The position numbers were made by a program, and so were the translations under genes. Under the pieces are notes generated by a model. The model saw only the letters and a list, made by a program, of their open reading frames with translations. It made no database searches and was not told the DNA's origin. Source: Verrucosispora sp. NA02020 (GTDB lineage: Bacteria > Actinomycetota > Actinomycetes > Mycobacteriales > Micromonosporaceae). From it: 64,000 bases of DNA. How positions within the stretch are numbered: position 1 is the stretch's first letter; every line of letters begins with the position of its first letter. This document shows, one piece after another, positions 37,143 through 49,364 of the stretch. Location: assembly GCF_013364215.1 (NCBI RefSeq), contig NZ_CP054923.1, positions 992,001 to 1,056,000 of the forward strand. Reading direction: 5' to 3'.

Positions 37143-37898
37143 TCAGGCGGTGTTGTTGGCCAGAGCGATCAGCCGGTTGCGGTCGCCGTTCCAGTAGTTG
37201 CGGTCGACCGCGCCACTGATGCCGGCGACGCTGCCCGAGTCGGTGTACTGCCAGAAGCTCCAGACCGGTGCGCCGGCCGGCAGCGCGCCGACCGAGGAGG
37301 ACCAGCGGGCGACCCAGACCGGGTGGTTGGTCCATGGGCCGGTCCAACTGCCGGTGCACTGGTTCCAGAAGCTGGTGGTGGTGTAGATGACCGCGTACCG
37401 GCCGGTACGCGAGCGGTAGGTGTTCAGGAAGTCCTGCACCCAGTTGCGCATGCCGGTGGTGCTCAGGCCGTAGCAGTAGCCGCCGCTGTACGGGTTCGCC
37501 TCCAGGTCCAGCGCGGCGGGGAGCGTACGGCTGTCGGCCGACCACGCGCCGCCGTTCGAGGCCAGGTAGTTCGCCTGAACGGCGCCGGAGGAGATGTTCG
37601 GCCGGGCGAAGTGGTACGCGCCCCGGATCACCCCGGCGTTGTACGCGTTGACGTAGTTCGTGTTGAAGTTCGGGTCCTTGTAGCTCGTACCCTCGGTGGC
37701 CTTGATGAAGGCGAACTGGATGCCCGCGTTGCGCACGCTCGTCCAGTTGATGGTGCCCTGGTAGCGCGAGACGTCGATGCCGGGCACGGTGGCTGCCGCA
37801 GCGGGGGTCGCGGTGGCGACGAGCCCGGCAGCAGCGGTCGCGAGTACGGTGAGCGCGGCGGCGGTCAGCCGGCGCAGCGTTGGTCTGGTCCGACCCAT
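37143..37898 (-). CDS. secreted GH25 lysozyme (muramidase)
   Basis: 251 residues from ATG 37898, with AGGAGG upstream. A signal peptide (~1-38, ending 'ATPAAAA') precedes a single GH25 domain: 'VPGIDVSRYQGTINWTSV' with the catalytic Asp, 'IQFAFIKATEGTSYKDPNF', 'VIRGAYHFARP' and 'PAALDLEAN' with the catalytic Glu/Asp. It cleaves the N-acetylmuramyl bond of peptidoglycan outside the cell. It has no cell-wall binding domain. The 97-bp upstream gap is AT-rich (37915-37990) with a run GAAAGTTTTCTTAGTAT on the minus strand, probably promoter DNA. Confidence 0.94.
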   Translation of the reverse strand: MGRTRPTLRRLTAAALTVLATAAAGLVATATPAAAATVPGIDVSRYQGTINWTSVRNAGIQFAFIKATEGTSYKDPNFNTNYVNAYNAGVIRGAYHFARPNISSGAVQANYLASNGGAWSADSRTLPAALDLEANPYSGGYCYGLSTTGMRNWVQDFLNTYRSRTGRYAVIYTTTSFWNQCTGSWTGPWTNHPVWVARWSSSVGALPAGAPVWSFWQYTDSGSVAGISGAVDRNYWNGDRNRLIALANNTA

Positions 37899-37995
37899 GG
37901 CGTCCTCCTGAGACGACTGTCGATAGACAGACATCTTTGAAGGTGAATGCCTGCCAAGGCAAGAGATACTAAGAAAACTTTCAATGCGGAACGAG

Positions 37996-38547
37996 TCAAC
38001 GCAGGGTGGCCGGGTCGACCTGCCACTGGAAGGGTTCGGTGAGAGCGAGCGTTTCGCCCGCCTTGGCCACCCGCTCCTCGACGTAATGGCCGCCGTCGAG
38101 CCGGTGCAACCGCAGCGAATGCGTCTCGCCGTCCTGCTCGACCAACAGATACCACGGGATGCGCGCGATCGCGTAGAGCTGCATCTTGAGCACGCGGTCC
38201 GCAGCGGCGTTGCCGGGCGAGACGAGCTCGCACACGAGCGTCACCTCGGCCGCCTCGATCACCGTGCCCTCGTCGTCGGTGTCCGCCACGACGATGTCCG
38301 GGATCGCGATCCGGTCCGGTCCGAGACGAAGGTTGACCGCCTCGAAGACCGTCAGTCCCGTCGGCTCGACCGCCGTGTCGATGCTGTTCGCCAACCGGCG
38401 CGACACGAGTTGGTGTCGCTTGCTCGGGGCAGGGCTCACGATCAGGCTCCCGTCGAGCAGCTCGATCCGGTCGTGGGTGTCGCCCATGGCGAAGTACTCG
38501 ACCTCTGTCCAGAGGCCGACATGGGGTTCCAGAGGGGCCGCGCTCAC
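37996..38547 (-). CDS. Uma2 family endonuclease-like protein (DUF820)
   Basis: 183 residues from GTG. The restriction-endonuclease-like core is visible: '[20 protein letters not shown]', '[13 protein letters not shown]' with a PD motif, '[12 protein letters not shown]' (the ExK-type position reads E.V), and '[20 protein letters not shown]'. Uma2 proteins are numerous in cyanobacteria and actinobacteria and have no settled role; many are paralogues scattered by transfer. It lies 97 bases upstream of the lysozyme gene in the same direction. Confidence 0.88.
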   Translation of the reverse strand: MSAAPLEPHVGLWTEVEYFAMGDTHDRIELLDGSLIVSPAPSKRHQLVSRRLANSIDTAVEPTGLTVFEAVNLRLGPDRIAIPDIVVADTDDEGTVIEAAEVTLVCELVSPGNAAADRVLKMQLYAIARIPWYLLVEQDGETHSLRLHRLDGGHYVEERVAKAGETLALTEPFQWQVDPATLR

Positions 38548-38678
38548 CGCCGTTCACCTCCTGGTCCGATCGCCACCCGGTCAGTCTCACACGATACGGG
38601 CGGGTGCCCCGGCACCGACGCCGAAGGAGACGGCCCGCCCTGGGACCTTCGTGCCCTGCGGGCGTAGGCTGCCGCCCC

Positions 38679-39425
38679 ATGGTGTCGATCGAGGGCATGA
38701 CCGCGTTCTGGGACCGTCTGCTCGGCGCGCAGCCCGACCCGCTCCCGCTGCTGGTGCTGCTGACCGGCCTGGTCGCGCTGGTGGTGGTCTCCACCCGGAT
38801 GCCGTGGCGGATCGCCCGCAACGCGATCACCATCGCGCACGAGGGCGGGCACGCGTTGGCGGCCGTACTCACCGGACGCAAGCTGCACGGCATCCGGCTG
38901 CACTCGGACACCTCGGGCCTCACGCTCTCGGCCGGGCGTCCCACCGGACCGGGCATGGTGCTCACCCTGCTCGCCGGCTATCTGGCCCCGCCGCTGGTCG
39001 GTCTGGGCGGGGCGTGGTTGCTCGCCGGAAACCGGATCACGCTGCTGCTCTGGCTCGCGGTGGTCCTGCTGCTGGCGATGCTGATCATGATCCGCAACGT
39101 GTACGGGGCACTGACACTGGTCGTCACGGGTGGCGCCGTGCTTGCGATCTCCTGGTACGCCAGCCCGCAGGTGCAGGCCGCCTTCGCCTGGACCGGCGTG
39201 TGGTTCCTGCTGCTCGGCGGCGTACGCCCGGTGGTGGAGTTGCAGCGGCTGCGCACCCGGCGCGGGATGCCGGCCTCCGACGCCGACCAGTTGGCGGGCA
39301 TCACGCCGCTGCCGCCGTTCTTCTGGGTGCTGCTCTTCGGCATCGTCAACGTCGTCGTGCTGGTGGTGGGCGGCCGGATGCTGGCCGGGCCGCTGCTGAC
39401 CGACGCCGGCATCGCCTTCTGGTGA
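38679..39425 (+). CDS. M50 family metallopeptidase
   Basis: 248 residues from ATG 38679 (ATG 38697 also possible). Several membrane helices surround the zinc motif 'ITIAHEGGHALAAVLTGRKL' (HExxH form HEGGH), with a third-ligand region in the last third. A TM pair 'VLTLLAGYLAPPLVGLGGAW' and 'LLLWLAVVLLLAMLIMI' follows. M50 peptidases cleave within membranes, for example site-2 processing of anti-sigma factors. This short actinobacterial type lacks a PDZ domain and its substrate is unknown. It is convergent with the carboxylase beta gene. Confidence 0.88.
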   Translation: MVSIEGMTAFWDRLLGAQPDPLPLLVLLTGLVALVVVSTRMPWRIARNAITIAHEGGHALAAVLTGRKLHGIRLHSDTSGLTLSAGRPTGPGMVLTLLAGYLAPPLVGLGGAWLLAGNRITLLLWLAVVLLLAMLIMIRNVYGALTLVVTGGAVLAISWYASPQVQAAFAWTGVWFLLLGGVRPVVELQRLRTRRGMPASDADQLAGITPLPPFFWVLLFGIVNVVVLVVGGRMLAGPLLTDAGIAFW

Positions 39426-39450
39426 GCTACGCCGGTGTGCGGCGCAGTTG

Positions 39451-39500
39451 TTAGGAGGGGTCCCCTGCTATACGCCAGGCGTTAGCAGGGGACCCCTCCT
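39451..39500. repeat. AGGAGGGG-type palindromic repeat, copy 3 (bidirectional terminator)
   Basis: Bases 39453-39470 and 39483-39500 are perfect 18-bp inverted arms around TACGCCAGGCGT. Except for one loop base and a few flanking bases it repeats copy 2 at 25.7 kb. It stands between the convergent M50 and carboxylase beta genes. Confidence 0.85.
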
Positions 39501-39513
39501 TGCACGCGACCCC

Positions 39514-41097
<1,584 letters not shown>

Positions 41098-41171
41098 CCT
41101 GGGAATATAACGATGGTTCAGGTCGCCGCCGCTGTGCAGTTCGCCTCACCCGTGGCCCGTAGGCTGGCCGG

Positions 41172-42047
41172 ATGCCGGATTCGCCGTACACCGACCTCGA
41201 TCGTCCGCCGCTGTCGGCGACCCGGTTGCGCCGGGCGCTGGTGGCGCCGTACGGCCCGTGGACGCGTCTGGATCTGAGGGCCGAGACCGGTTCCACGAAC
41301 GCCGACGTCGTCGAGGCGGCCCGGACGGGGGAGCCGGAGGGCCTCGTCGTGGTCGCCGAGCGGCAGAGCGCCGGGCGGGGGCGGCGGGGGCGGGCCTGGC
41401 AGTCACCGCCGCGCGCGGGCATCGCGACCAGCGTGCTGCTGCGGCCCGGCCAGGCCGTGCCGGACCGTGCCTGGTCGCCGGCACCACCGTCCGGGTACGG
41501 CTGGCTGCCGCTGTTGGCCGGTGTCGCGCTGGTCGAGGCGGTGACTCTGTTGGCGGAACTGGACGCCACCCTCAAGTGGCCCAACGACCTGCTGCTCGGG
41601 GACGCCAAGTGCGCCGGGATCCTCGCCGAGGCGGTGCCCGGACCGGGTCCGGAGGATCCGCCCGCGATCGTGCTCGGTGTCGGGTTGAACGTCACGCTGC
41701 GCGCCGACGAGCTACCGGAACATCCGACCGGACTGCCGGCCACCTCCCTGCAACTGGCCGGTGCGGTGGCCACCGACCGGGACCCCCTGCTGCGGGCACT
41801 GCTCCGGGCGGTCGCCGACTGGTACGCCCGCTGGCGTGCCGCCGGAGGGGACGCGGCCGCCTGCGGCCTGCGGGACGCGTACCTGGCGGTGTGCGGGACC
41901 GTGGGCCGCGAGGTGCGGGCCTTCCTGCCCGACGGCACGGAGCTCACCGGCACCGCCACCGGGGTCGACCTCGACGGTCGGCTTCTGGTCACCACCGCCG
42001 CCGGGGAACGCTCCCTGGCCGCCGCCGACGTCCTCCACCTGCGCTGA
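41172..42047 (+). CDS. birA: biotin--[acetyl-CoA-carboxylase] ligase
   Basis: 291 residues. The motif 'GRGRRGRAW' (biotinyl-AMP loop) and 'LKWPNDLLL' with the downstream 'GVGLNVTL' identify biotin protein ligase. There is no N-terminal DNA-binding domain, so it is a ligase without repressor function. A C-terminal SH3-like domain ('TGTATGVDLDGRLLVTTAAG') completes it. It is divergent from pccB with 74 bases between and modifies the lysine of the alpha chain. Confidence 0.95.
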   Translation: MPDSPYTDLDRPPLSATRLRRALVAPYGPWTRLDLRAETGSTNADVVEAARTGEPEGLVVVAERQSAGRGRRGRAWQSPPRAGIATSVLLRPGQAVPDRAWSPAPPSGYGWLPLLAGVALVEAVTLLAELDATLKWPNDLLLGDAKCAGILAEAVPGPGPEDPPAIVLGVGLNVTLRADELPEHPTGLPATSLQLAGAVATDRDPLLRALLRAVADWYARWRAAGGDAAACGLRDAYLAVCGTVGREVRAFLPDGTELTGTATGVDLDGRLLVTTAAGERSLAAADVLHLR

Positions 42048-42164
42048 CCCCGGCCGGGCCGAATCGTCGGCGGGGTACGCCGCCGAGGTCGGCCGCGTGG
42101 CGGATGTGAGGGGGTGGCACTGGGGGGTTACGGTCTGCGCGTCCGTTCCTGCGAGGAGGTTTCC

Positions 42165-42725
42165 GTGGCGTTCCCCGAGGACGTGCTCACCGAAGACGAG
42201 CATGTCGTGCTGCACCTGCATCCGCACTGGAAGACCATGGTCCGTCCGGTCGTGGTGCTGGTGTTCGCCATCGCCGCGGTGGCGGTCGGTGTGCTGTTCC
42301 TGCCCGCCGGTGGGGGCGGCTCGATCACGCTCGCCGTGATCGGCGGCCTGGCGTTGCTGGCCGTACTGGTGCTGACCGTCTGGCCGTGGATCGGTTGGCG
42401 CACCACGCACTTCCTGTTCACCAACGAGCGGGTGGTGCTCCAGCACGGCGTCTTCTCCCGCGAGCGGCGGGACATCCCGCTCAGCCGGGTCAACGACCAC
42501 TCCATGAACCAGCAGTTCGTCGGCCGGCTGCTCGGCTACGGCACGCTCACCATCGAGTCGGCCGGCGAACGCGGCCAGTCCGTGCTTCCCGACGTGCCGA
42601 AGGTGGACCGGGTGCAGACGAAGCTCTACGAGCTGGTCGAGGCCTTCCACGACAAGCACTCGCTCGGCGACGGCGAACTGCGCGAGATCCTCGCCGAACG
42701 GGACACCAAGGGTGGCGGCCTCTGA
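42165..42725 (+). CDS. PH domain-containing membrane protein
   Basis: 186 residues from the GTG at 42165, chosen for GAGGAGGT 6 bases upstream. Two membrane helices ('VVVLVFAIAAVAVGVLFLP', 'IGGLALLAVLVLTVWPWIG') precede a bacterial PH (bPH/DUF304) domain: 'TTHFLFTNERVVLQHGVFSR', 'IPLSRVNDHSM' and 'GYGTLTIESAGERGQ'. YdbS/YdbT-like proteins of this type have no settled biochemical role. It follows birA by 117 bases in the same direction. Confidence 0.88.
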   Translation: MAFPEDVLTEDEHVVLHLHPHWKTMVRPVVVLVFAIAAVAVGVLFLPAGGGGSITLAVIGGLALLAVLVLTVWPWIGWRTTHFLFTNERVVLQHGVFSRERRDIPLSRVNDHSMNQQFVGRLLGYGTLTIESAGERGQSVLPDVPKVDRVQTKLYELVEAFHDKHSLGDGELREILAERDTKGGGL

Positions 42726-42761
42726 GGCTGCCCCACCCGGTCCACGACCGGACGGCATGGG

Positions 42762-42793
42762 AAACGCCCGTCGGCGAGTGCCGGCGGGCGTTT
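42762..42793. terminator. intrinsic terminator between PH-domain and GtrA genes
   Basis: AAACGCCCGTCGGC (42762-42775) pairs with GCCGGCGGGCGTTT (42780-42793) with one G-T wobble around a 4-base loop. A short T-run on the plus side and A-run on the minus side make it usable in both directions. It is between convergent genes. Confidence 0.8.
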
Positions 42794-42805
42794 TCGTCGT
42801 CCGGG

Positions 42806-43525
42806 TCAGCGGCGCCGGAACCGGCGCGGCGCGGGAGCCGGCTGGAGTTGGGCGGCCAACTCCTCCTCCAGTTCCTTGTCCAGCCCCGCCAACTCGGCCT
42901 GCGGGGCCGTCGGCGTCGGCCGGGGCTGCACCGCCAGCGGCGGCGGCACTGGTGGCGGAGTGGCTGGTGGCTCCTCCTCCTCCAGCTCCGTCATGGCCTC
43001 GGCGAGTTCGGCGACCGGGTCCATCCCGGCCATTGTGTCCCACTCGTCGCGGGGCAGCCCGGCCCAGGTGGTCTGGGTGGGCTCGACCGCCGGTGCGGGC
43101 TGGAAGACGAACGTGCGGTACGACCAGAAGCGGAAGAGTGTCGCCAGCAGCACACCAACCGTCTTGGCGACGTTCAGGGCCAGCAGGCCGGTGACGCCCA
43201 GCCCGTATTTGGCGGCTGCCAGCACGCCCAGCTCGATCAGCAGACCCACGCCGTTGAAGAGGAAGAACAGGGCGTATTCGCGCTGCATGGCCGACTTGGG
43301 CCGATCGCGATACGTCCAGTGTCGATTCATCAGATATGACGTGATCGTCGCCACCACGGTGGCCACGACCGTCGCCTTCAACTGCCCATCGACGAAGACG
43401 GTGAGTGCGAGCGCGTTGAACACGGCGTAGTTGATGACCGTGTTGACGCCGCCGACCAGGCCGAACTTGAGAGCCTCGTGGATGAACTTCTGCCAGCGCT
43501 CAGGCAGCAGACGGACGAGAGGCAT
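42806..43525 (-). CDS. GtrA family membrane protein with acidic C-terminal tail
   Basis: 239 residues from ATG 43525. Four membrane helices of the GtrA fold: 'FGLVGGVNTVINYAVFNALA', 'ATVVATVVATITSYLMNRHW', 'EYALFFLFNGVGLLIELGVL' and 'LNVAKTVGVLLATLFRFWSY'. The 'NRHWTYRD' and 'FRFWSYR' motifs are diagnostic. GtrA proteins are thought to flip polyprenyl-linked sugars for cell-surface glycosylation. About 90 residues of acidic/proline-rich tail follow, unusual for the family. A second GtrA gene lies just upstream. Confidence 0.9.
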   Translation of the reverse strand: MPLVRLLPERWQKFIHEALKFGLVGGVNTVINYAVFNALALTVFVDGQLKATVVATVVATITSYLMNRHWTYRDRPKSAMQREYALFFLFNGVGLLIELGVLAAAKYGLGVTGLLALNVAKTVGVLLATLFRFWSYRTFVFQPAPAVEPTQTTWAGLPRDEWDTMAGMDPVAELAEAMTELEEEEPPATPPPVPPPLAVQPRPTPTAPQAELAGLDKELEEELAAQLQPAPAPRRFRRR

Positions 43526-43626
43526 GGGCAACACCTTAGGGCAGTGGGCGGGGTACGGCTGGCTTCGGACGGGACCGGCTGACTGTGACGGGACCAGGTG
43601 GCTCTGACGGGACCGGAGGCGGCAGG

Positions 43627-44154
43627 TCACGCGTCCCGGTCCGGGTCCGCTTCCGCACCGGTCGGGGTTCCCGCTTCGACGAAGACGAACCGTCGGTACG
43701 ACCAGAAACGGAACAGCGTCCCGAGCCCGGTGCCGACGACGAAGCTGGCGATGTTGTCGGCCAGGCGGGTCTGGAAGATCTCCGGCCAGATGCTGCCCAG
43801 CCCGTACCTGCTGATGGCCAGGCACCCCACCGCGATGCCCAGGCCCACCGCGTTGAAGAAGAAGAACAGCGCGTACTCGCGGGCCGGGTTGGAGCGCTTG
43901 CGGTGCCGCCAGGTCCAGAACCGGTTGCCCAGGAAGGCGAAGGTCGCCGCGATCACCGTAGCGATGGTCTTGGCGGTGACCTGCTCGACGTTCTGCGGCC
44001 CGATCAGGTAGTTGAACAGGGCGAAGTCGATGACGAAGGCGATGCCGCCCACGGTCGCGAACTTGCTCATCTCCCGCACGAGGTGACCGAACCGGTCGAC
44101 CAGGGAGTGGACCAGACCCGTGCGGGTCTGCGGGGAGCCTGGCTCCCCGGTCAT
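43627..44154 (-). CDS. GtrA family membrane protein
   Basis: 175 residues from ATG 44154 (a GTG at 44166 would add four). Four helices and the GtrA signatures 'FVIDFALFNYLIG', 'FAFLGNRFWTWRHRKRSNPA' and 'GTLFRFWSYRRFVF' are present. It is 101 bases upstream of a related gene in the same direction; the two are paralogues sharing the loop 'REYALFF.FN.VGL'. Together they may handle prenyl-phosphate sugar translocation. The long 414-bp gap upstream separates it from divergent pckG. Confidence 0.9.
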   Translation of the reverse strand: MTGEPGSPQTRTGLVHSLVDRFGHLVREMSKFATVGGIAFVIDFALFNYLIGPQNVEQVTAKTIATVIAATFAFLGNRFWTWRHRKRSNPAREYALFFFFNAVGLGIAVGCLAISRYGLGSIWPEIFQTRLADNIASFVVGTGLGTLFRFWSYRRFVFVEAGTPTGAEADPDRDA

Positions 44155-44166
44155 TGTGGCGGCCAC

Positions 44167-44580
44167 GAAGCGAGCGTACCGGTTGCCGGGGTCGCGATCG
44201 GGTAGCAACGGCCACCGGGGCCCGCCGGGGCGGTGGTACGGACAGGCACGAACGGAGCGTAACCGGGCGGCTGCGATTCGGTGTTGTTTCGCACTTCCGC
44301 TCACGAGGTCGAAAAGTGACCTGTGACTCTTTGGCGTAGCGCCGTTGACCTGAGGTCCGCCGCAGGATTTGCGTGAAACTGCGCGTGAAAGCGGGTAAAG
44401 GCTCGTGATGCCGCAGCGTGGCCGCACCTTGTGCAGTTCTTCACAACCAGTACCACTGACTGGGGCTGTACATCGGTTTACGCTGAGCCCAATCCCATGT
44501 TTCCACGAAGGCGACGCATCGCGGCGCCGAGACTCGTGCACTCCATAGACCGGTCAGCGTCGACCACAAGGAGATGTGTC
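44167..44580. other. 414-bp intergenic region upstream of pckG and GtrA gene
   Basis: No gene is supported. The region holds the promoters of divergent pckG and GtrA genes. The half next to pckG is noticeably less GC-rich and contains the CRP-like dyad at 44430-44445. A strong AAGGAG at 44568-44573 serves pckG. Confidence 0.55.
44430..44445. promoter_or_regulatory. candidate CRP/GlxR-type operator upstream of pckG
   Basis: TGTGC-N6-TCACA, one base from the palindromic TGTGA-N6-TCACA consensus of CRP/GlxR regulators. It lies 136 bases before the pckG start. cAMP-receptor control of PEPCK is known in other actinobacteria, so the role is plausible. Confidence 0.55.
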
Positions 44581-46431
<1,851 letters not shown>

Positions 46432-46462
46432 TCGACGCCGGATCCGGGCATCATCGGATCTC

Positions 46463-47323
46463 ATGAGGACGGCCGCCGAGACCGAGGTCCGGCGGCCGTC
46501 CGCCGTCCGGGCGCTGACCGCACTGCTCGCCGTGACCGCTGCGGCCACCGTCGTGGTCGAGGTGCTCAACTGGTGGTACGCGCCGGAGCAGGGCTTCGGC
46601 CTGGCGGTGCGTACCGGTTGGGCGATGCTGCGCTCGTTCGGCTTCCTGCTGCTGATCGGCCACGTGCGCCGGGGCCGGACGGTGGCCCGCCCGCTCGGCC
46701 TGATCCTGGCGATCACCACGGTCTTCGCGGTGGGCCGGCTGATCGTGCCCCGGCAGGGCGTGCCGTCCCTGCCGGGCCTGCTCGGCTTCGCCCTGCTCAC
46801 CGCGCTCTGCGCGACCGTGGTCTGGCTGCTGTACCGGTCCCCGGCGATCGCCGGGCACCTGGTGCGACACCGGTCCCGGCTGGTGATCGACCGGTCCGGC
46901 ATCTCCTGGCGGGAGACACCGCCGCGCCGGCCGGAGACGAACGCCTGGCTGCTGACCAGCCGGGTCGCCGCGTTCACCTACAGCCCGCTGATGCTGGTGC
47001 CCGCCCTGGTCGCCACCGCCGGGATCGTCGACGGTCGACTGATCGCCGTGCCGGCGGTGCTGTTCTGGCTGGGCGCCGGCATCGCGACCAGCTACCTGGT
47101 GCTGTTCTGCACGGCCTTCCTGCTGCGGGGCAAACGCTGGGCGGGCACCCTGCTCGTGGTGGTCAGCGTCGCCGTACTCGCGGTCGACCTGCCGCTGTGC
47201 TGGTGGCTGCTCGGCGTCGACGGTCTGGTCCGGGACGGCGCCCCACTGGTCGCCGCCGCCGTCCTCGCCGTCTACGGCGTGCGCCGGGCCGCCCGAGTCC
47301 CCACCCCGGCGTCCCCGGCCTGA
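46463..47323 (+). CDS. polytopic membrane protein, hypothetical
   Basis: 286 residues from ATG 46463, with no recognised family. About eight hydrophobic helices, for example 'ALTALLAVTAAATVVVEVLN', 'LLGFALLTALCATVVWLLY' and 'LLVVVSVAVLAVDLPLCWWL'. A basic loop in the middle ('HLVRHRSRLVIDRSG') should be cytoplasmic. It follows pckG by 31 bases in the same direction, so it could be cotranscribed. Nothing visible suggests its substrate. Confidence 0.75.
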   Translation: MRTAAETEVRRPSAVRALTALLAVTAAATVVVEVLNWWYAPEQGFGLAVRTGWAMLRSFGFLLLIGHVRRGRTVARPLGLILAITTVFAVGRLIVPRQGVPSLPGLLGFALLTALCATVVWLLYRSPAIAGHLVRHRSRLVIDRSGISWRETPPRRPETNAWLLTSRVAAFTYSPLMLVPALVATAGIVDGRLIAVPAVLFWLGAGIATSYLVLFCTAFLLRGKRWAGTLLVVVSVAVLAVDLPLCWWLLGVDGLVRDGAPLVAAAVLAVYGVRRAARVPTPASPA

Positions 47324-47393
47324 TCCCGCCGCGCGTCCGCACCCGACCACCGCGCCCGGCGTGTCGGCGGGCCGGATGGGAGGTGTTGCTCGG

Positions 47394-47468
47394 GCCCTTT
47401 GCTCTGCTTCACCCGACGCAACAGAATTCATGCGTCTTCGGTGCGTGGGGTGAAGCAGAGCAAAGGGC
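47394..47468. repeat. 21-bp perfect inverted repeat (TTTGCTCTGCTTC hairpin)
   Basis: 47394-47414 pairs exactly with 47448-47468 (arm core TTTGCTCTGCTTCACCC). Inside the 33-base loop is a second small stem, GACGCA (47415-47420) / TGCGTC (47431-47436). It lies between the membrane protein and uppS genes, both on the plus strand. The rest of 47324-47640 shows no gene. Confidence 0.75.
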
Positions 47469-47643
47469 GCTCCGGGGGTGACCGGCAACCCACGTGACAG
47501 CCCGTGGGAGAGGCGCGGCGACGGCGTGGTAGCGGCGTCGGCGCAGGTGGTGGGCGGGGTGCGGGGGCGGTGCGGAAGGGCCACGGCGTGGTGTCGGCCA
47601 CCGGCACCCGGATCCGGGTGGGGGCTCGCTACCCTGCAAGGTG

Positions 47644-48414
47644 ATGACTCTGCGGAAAATTCTCTACTCCGTCTACGAGCGGCGGTTGACCGCCAAGCTC
47701 GCGGGCCGCCCCGTGCCCCAGCACGTGGGTGTGATGTGCGACGGCAACCGCAGGTGGGCCCGGGAGATGGGGCTCGTCGACCCCAACGACGGGCACCGGA
47801 TGGGCGCCGAGCGCATCAAGGAGCTGCTGCGGTGGTGCGACGCCGCCGGCGTCGGGCACGTGACGCTCTGGCTGCTCTCCACCGACAACCTGTCGCGGCC
47901 GGCGGAGCAGCTCGACCCGCTGCTCCAGATCATCGAGGACCTGACGACCGAGCTGGCCGAGCAGGGCAACCCGTGGCGGCTGCGGATGGTCGGGGCACTG
48001 GACGTGCTCCCCGCGCAGCATGCCGCCGCGCTCAAGGCAGCCGAGGAGCGCACCCGGGAGCGCAGCGGCGGCGCCCAGGTCAACATCGCGGTCGGGTACG
48101 GCGGCCGGCGGGAGATCATCGACGCGGTGCGCTCACTGCTGCTGGAGCAGGCGGCCAACGGCGGCACGCTGGAGGACCTGGCCGGCTCGCTGGACGTCGA
48201 CGACATCTCCGAGCACCTCTACACCCGGGGGCTGCCGGACCCGGATCTGATCATCCGGACCAGCGGCGAGCAGCGCATGTCGGGCTTCATGCTCTGGCAG
48301 TCGGCGCACTCGGAGTTCTATTTCTGCGAACTCAACTGGCCGGACTTCCGTCGCGTCGACTTCCTCCGCGCCCTGCGCTCGTACGCCACCCGCCAGCGCC
48401 GCTACGGCGTCTGA
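47644..48414 (+). CDS. uppS: isoprenyl transferase (cis-prenyltransferase, UppS type)
   Basis: 256 residues from ATG (a GTG 3 bases upstream is also possible). Cis-prenyltransferase motifs: 'HVGVMCDGNRRWAREMG' with the catalytic Asp, 'TLWLLSTDNLSRP', 'INIAVGYGGRREI'-like stretch, and 'RTSGEQRMSGFMLWQSAHSE'. It adds C5 units to make polyprenyl diphosphate, the lipid carrier for peptidoglycan and arabinogalactan-like polymers. The close similarity to the short-chain Z-prenyltransferase type of mycobacteria makes the exact chain length open. Confidence 0.94.
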   Translation: MTLRKILYSVYERRLTAKLAGRPVPQHVGVMCDGNRRWAREMGLVDPNDGHRMGAERIKELLRWCDAAGVGHVTLWLLSTDNLSRPAEQLDPLLQIIEDLTTELAEQGNPWRLRMVGALDVLPAQHAAALKAAEERTRERSGGAQVNIAVGYGGRREIIDAVRSLLLEQAANGGTLEDLAGSLDVDDISEHLYTRGLPDPDLIIRTSGEQRMSGFMLWQSAHSEFYFCELNWPDFRRVDFLRALRSYATRQRRYGV

Positions 48415-48451
48415 CCGTCGCATCGGCCTGAGGCGACACCGCCGTACCGCC

Positions 48452-49309
48452 TCAGGTGAGGTGGTGCGTGGCCTCGGTGAGGAAGTCGCCCAGCGCGGCG
48501 GGGGAGTCGATGGTGAGGTCGGCGGCCTCGGCGACCTCGTCACCGGTCTCCGGGTTGGCCACCGCGACGCAGACGCCCAGGAAGTCGGGGTCGGTGGCGG
48601 CGCGGGCCCGCAACGCGGCGAAGGCCTTGATGTCGGAGACGTCGTCGCCGAAATACCAGGCACCGCCGACGCCCTGCACCAGCTCGCCGATCACCATGCC
48701 CTTGTCCCGGTCGACCGGCGGCTTGACCTCCAGCACCATCCGCCCGACCTGCAACCGCAGGCCGAGGCGCTCGGCCTGCGCGCGACCCCACTCCTCGATG
48801 GTGGCGGCCAACTGCGGGGCGGTACGCCAGTGCAGCGCCACGGAGAGCCGCTTGTACTCGACGAGGGCACCCGGCGGCAGCTCGGCACGGGCCAGGTCGG
48901 CGAGTTCGGCCATGGTCGGCACCCAGGGCAGCGCGGCCGGCTCGGTGACGGTCTCGCCGCCCGAGTGGCTGTGCTCCAGGCCGTAGAGCCCGTAGAGGTC
49001 GACGCCGGTGAGCCCGCCGAAGTGCTCGCGCAGGAATTCCACCGGACGCGCGGAGACGATCGCGATCCGCCGGACGACCGGGGCGAGTGTCTCGATCGCG
49101 GCCAGCACCTTCGGCGCGGGTTGCACCTGCGTGGGATCGTCGGCCACTGGCGCGAGTGTGCCGTCGAAGTCGAAGAAGAGGATGGTCTCGGCTGCCCGGT
49201 CGGCGGTTGTCTGCCAGGCCTGGTCGGCGTTCAACGGGGTCTTCGGCGGCTGGTTGCCCAGATTCAACGGCGGCACGCGCGTCAGCGTACCCCGGCTTCG
49301 GCCGGTCAT
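48452..49309 (-). CDS. otsB: trehalose-6-phosphate phosphatase
   Basis: 285 residues. HAD-family motif I 'ILFFDFDGTLAPVADDP' (~43-59), motif II 'IAIVSARP', 'YGLYGLEHS' typical for OtsB, and 'DKGMVIGELVQGVGGAWYFG' with the acidic motif 'GDDVSDIKAFAAL'. It removes phosphate from trehalose 6-phosphate in the OtsAB route. An OtsA gene is not in view. The start could also be GTG a dozen codons in; the first conserved element lies well after both. It is convergent with uppS. Confidence 0.93.
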   Translation of the reverse strand: MTGRSRGTLTRVPPLNLGNQPPKTPLNADQAWQTTADRAAETILFFDFDGTLAPVADDPTQVQPAPKVLAAIETLAPVVRRIAIVSARPVEFLREHFGGLTGVDLYGLYGLEHSHSGGETVTEPAALPWVPTMAELADLARAELPPGALVEYKRLSVALHWRTAPQLAATIEEWGRAQAERLGLRLQVGRMVLEVKPPVDRDKGMVIGELVQGVGGAWYFGDDVSDIKAFAALRARAATDPDFLGVCVAVANPETGDEVAEAADLTIDSPAALGDFLTEATHHLT

Positions 49310-49364
49310 TCCTGGCGTGGAGCCGGCGCGGTCGTCGGGCGGGGTCAGCGTTCGGCGCGCGGGG

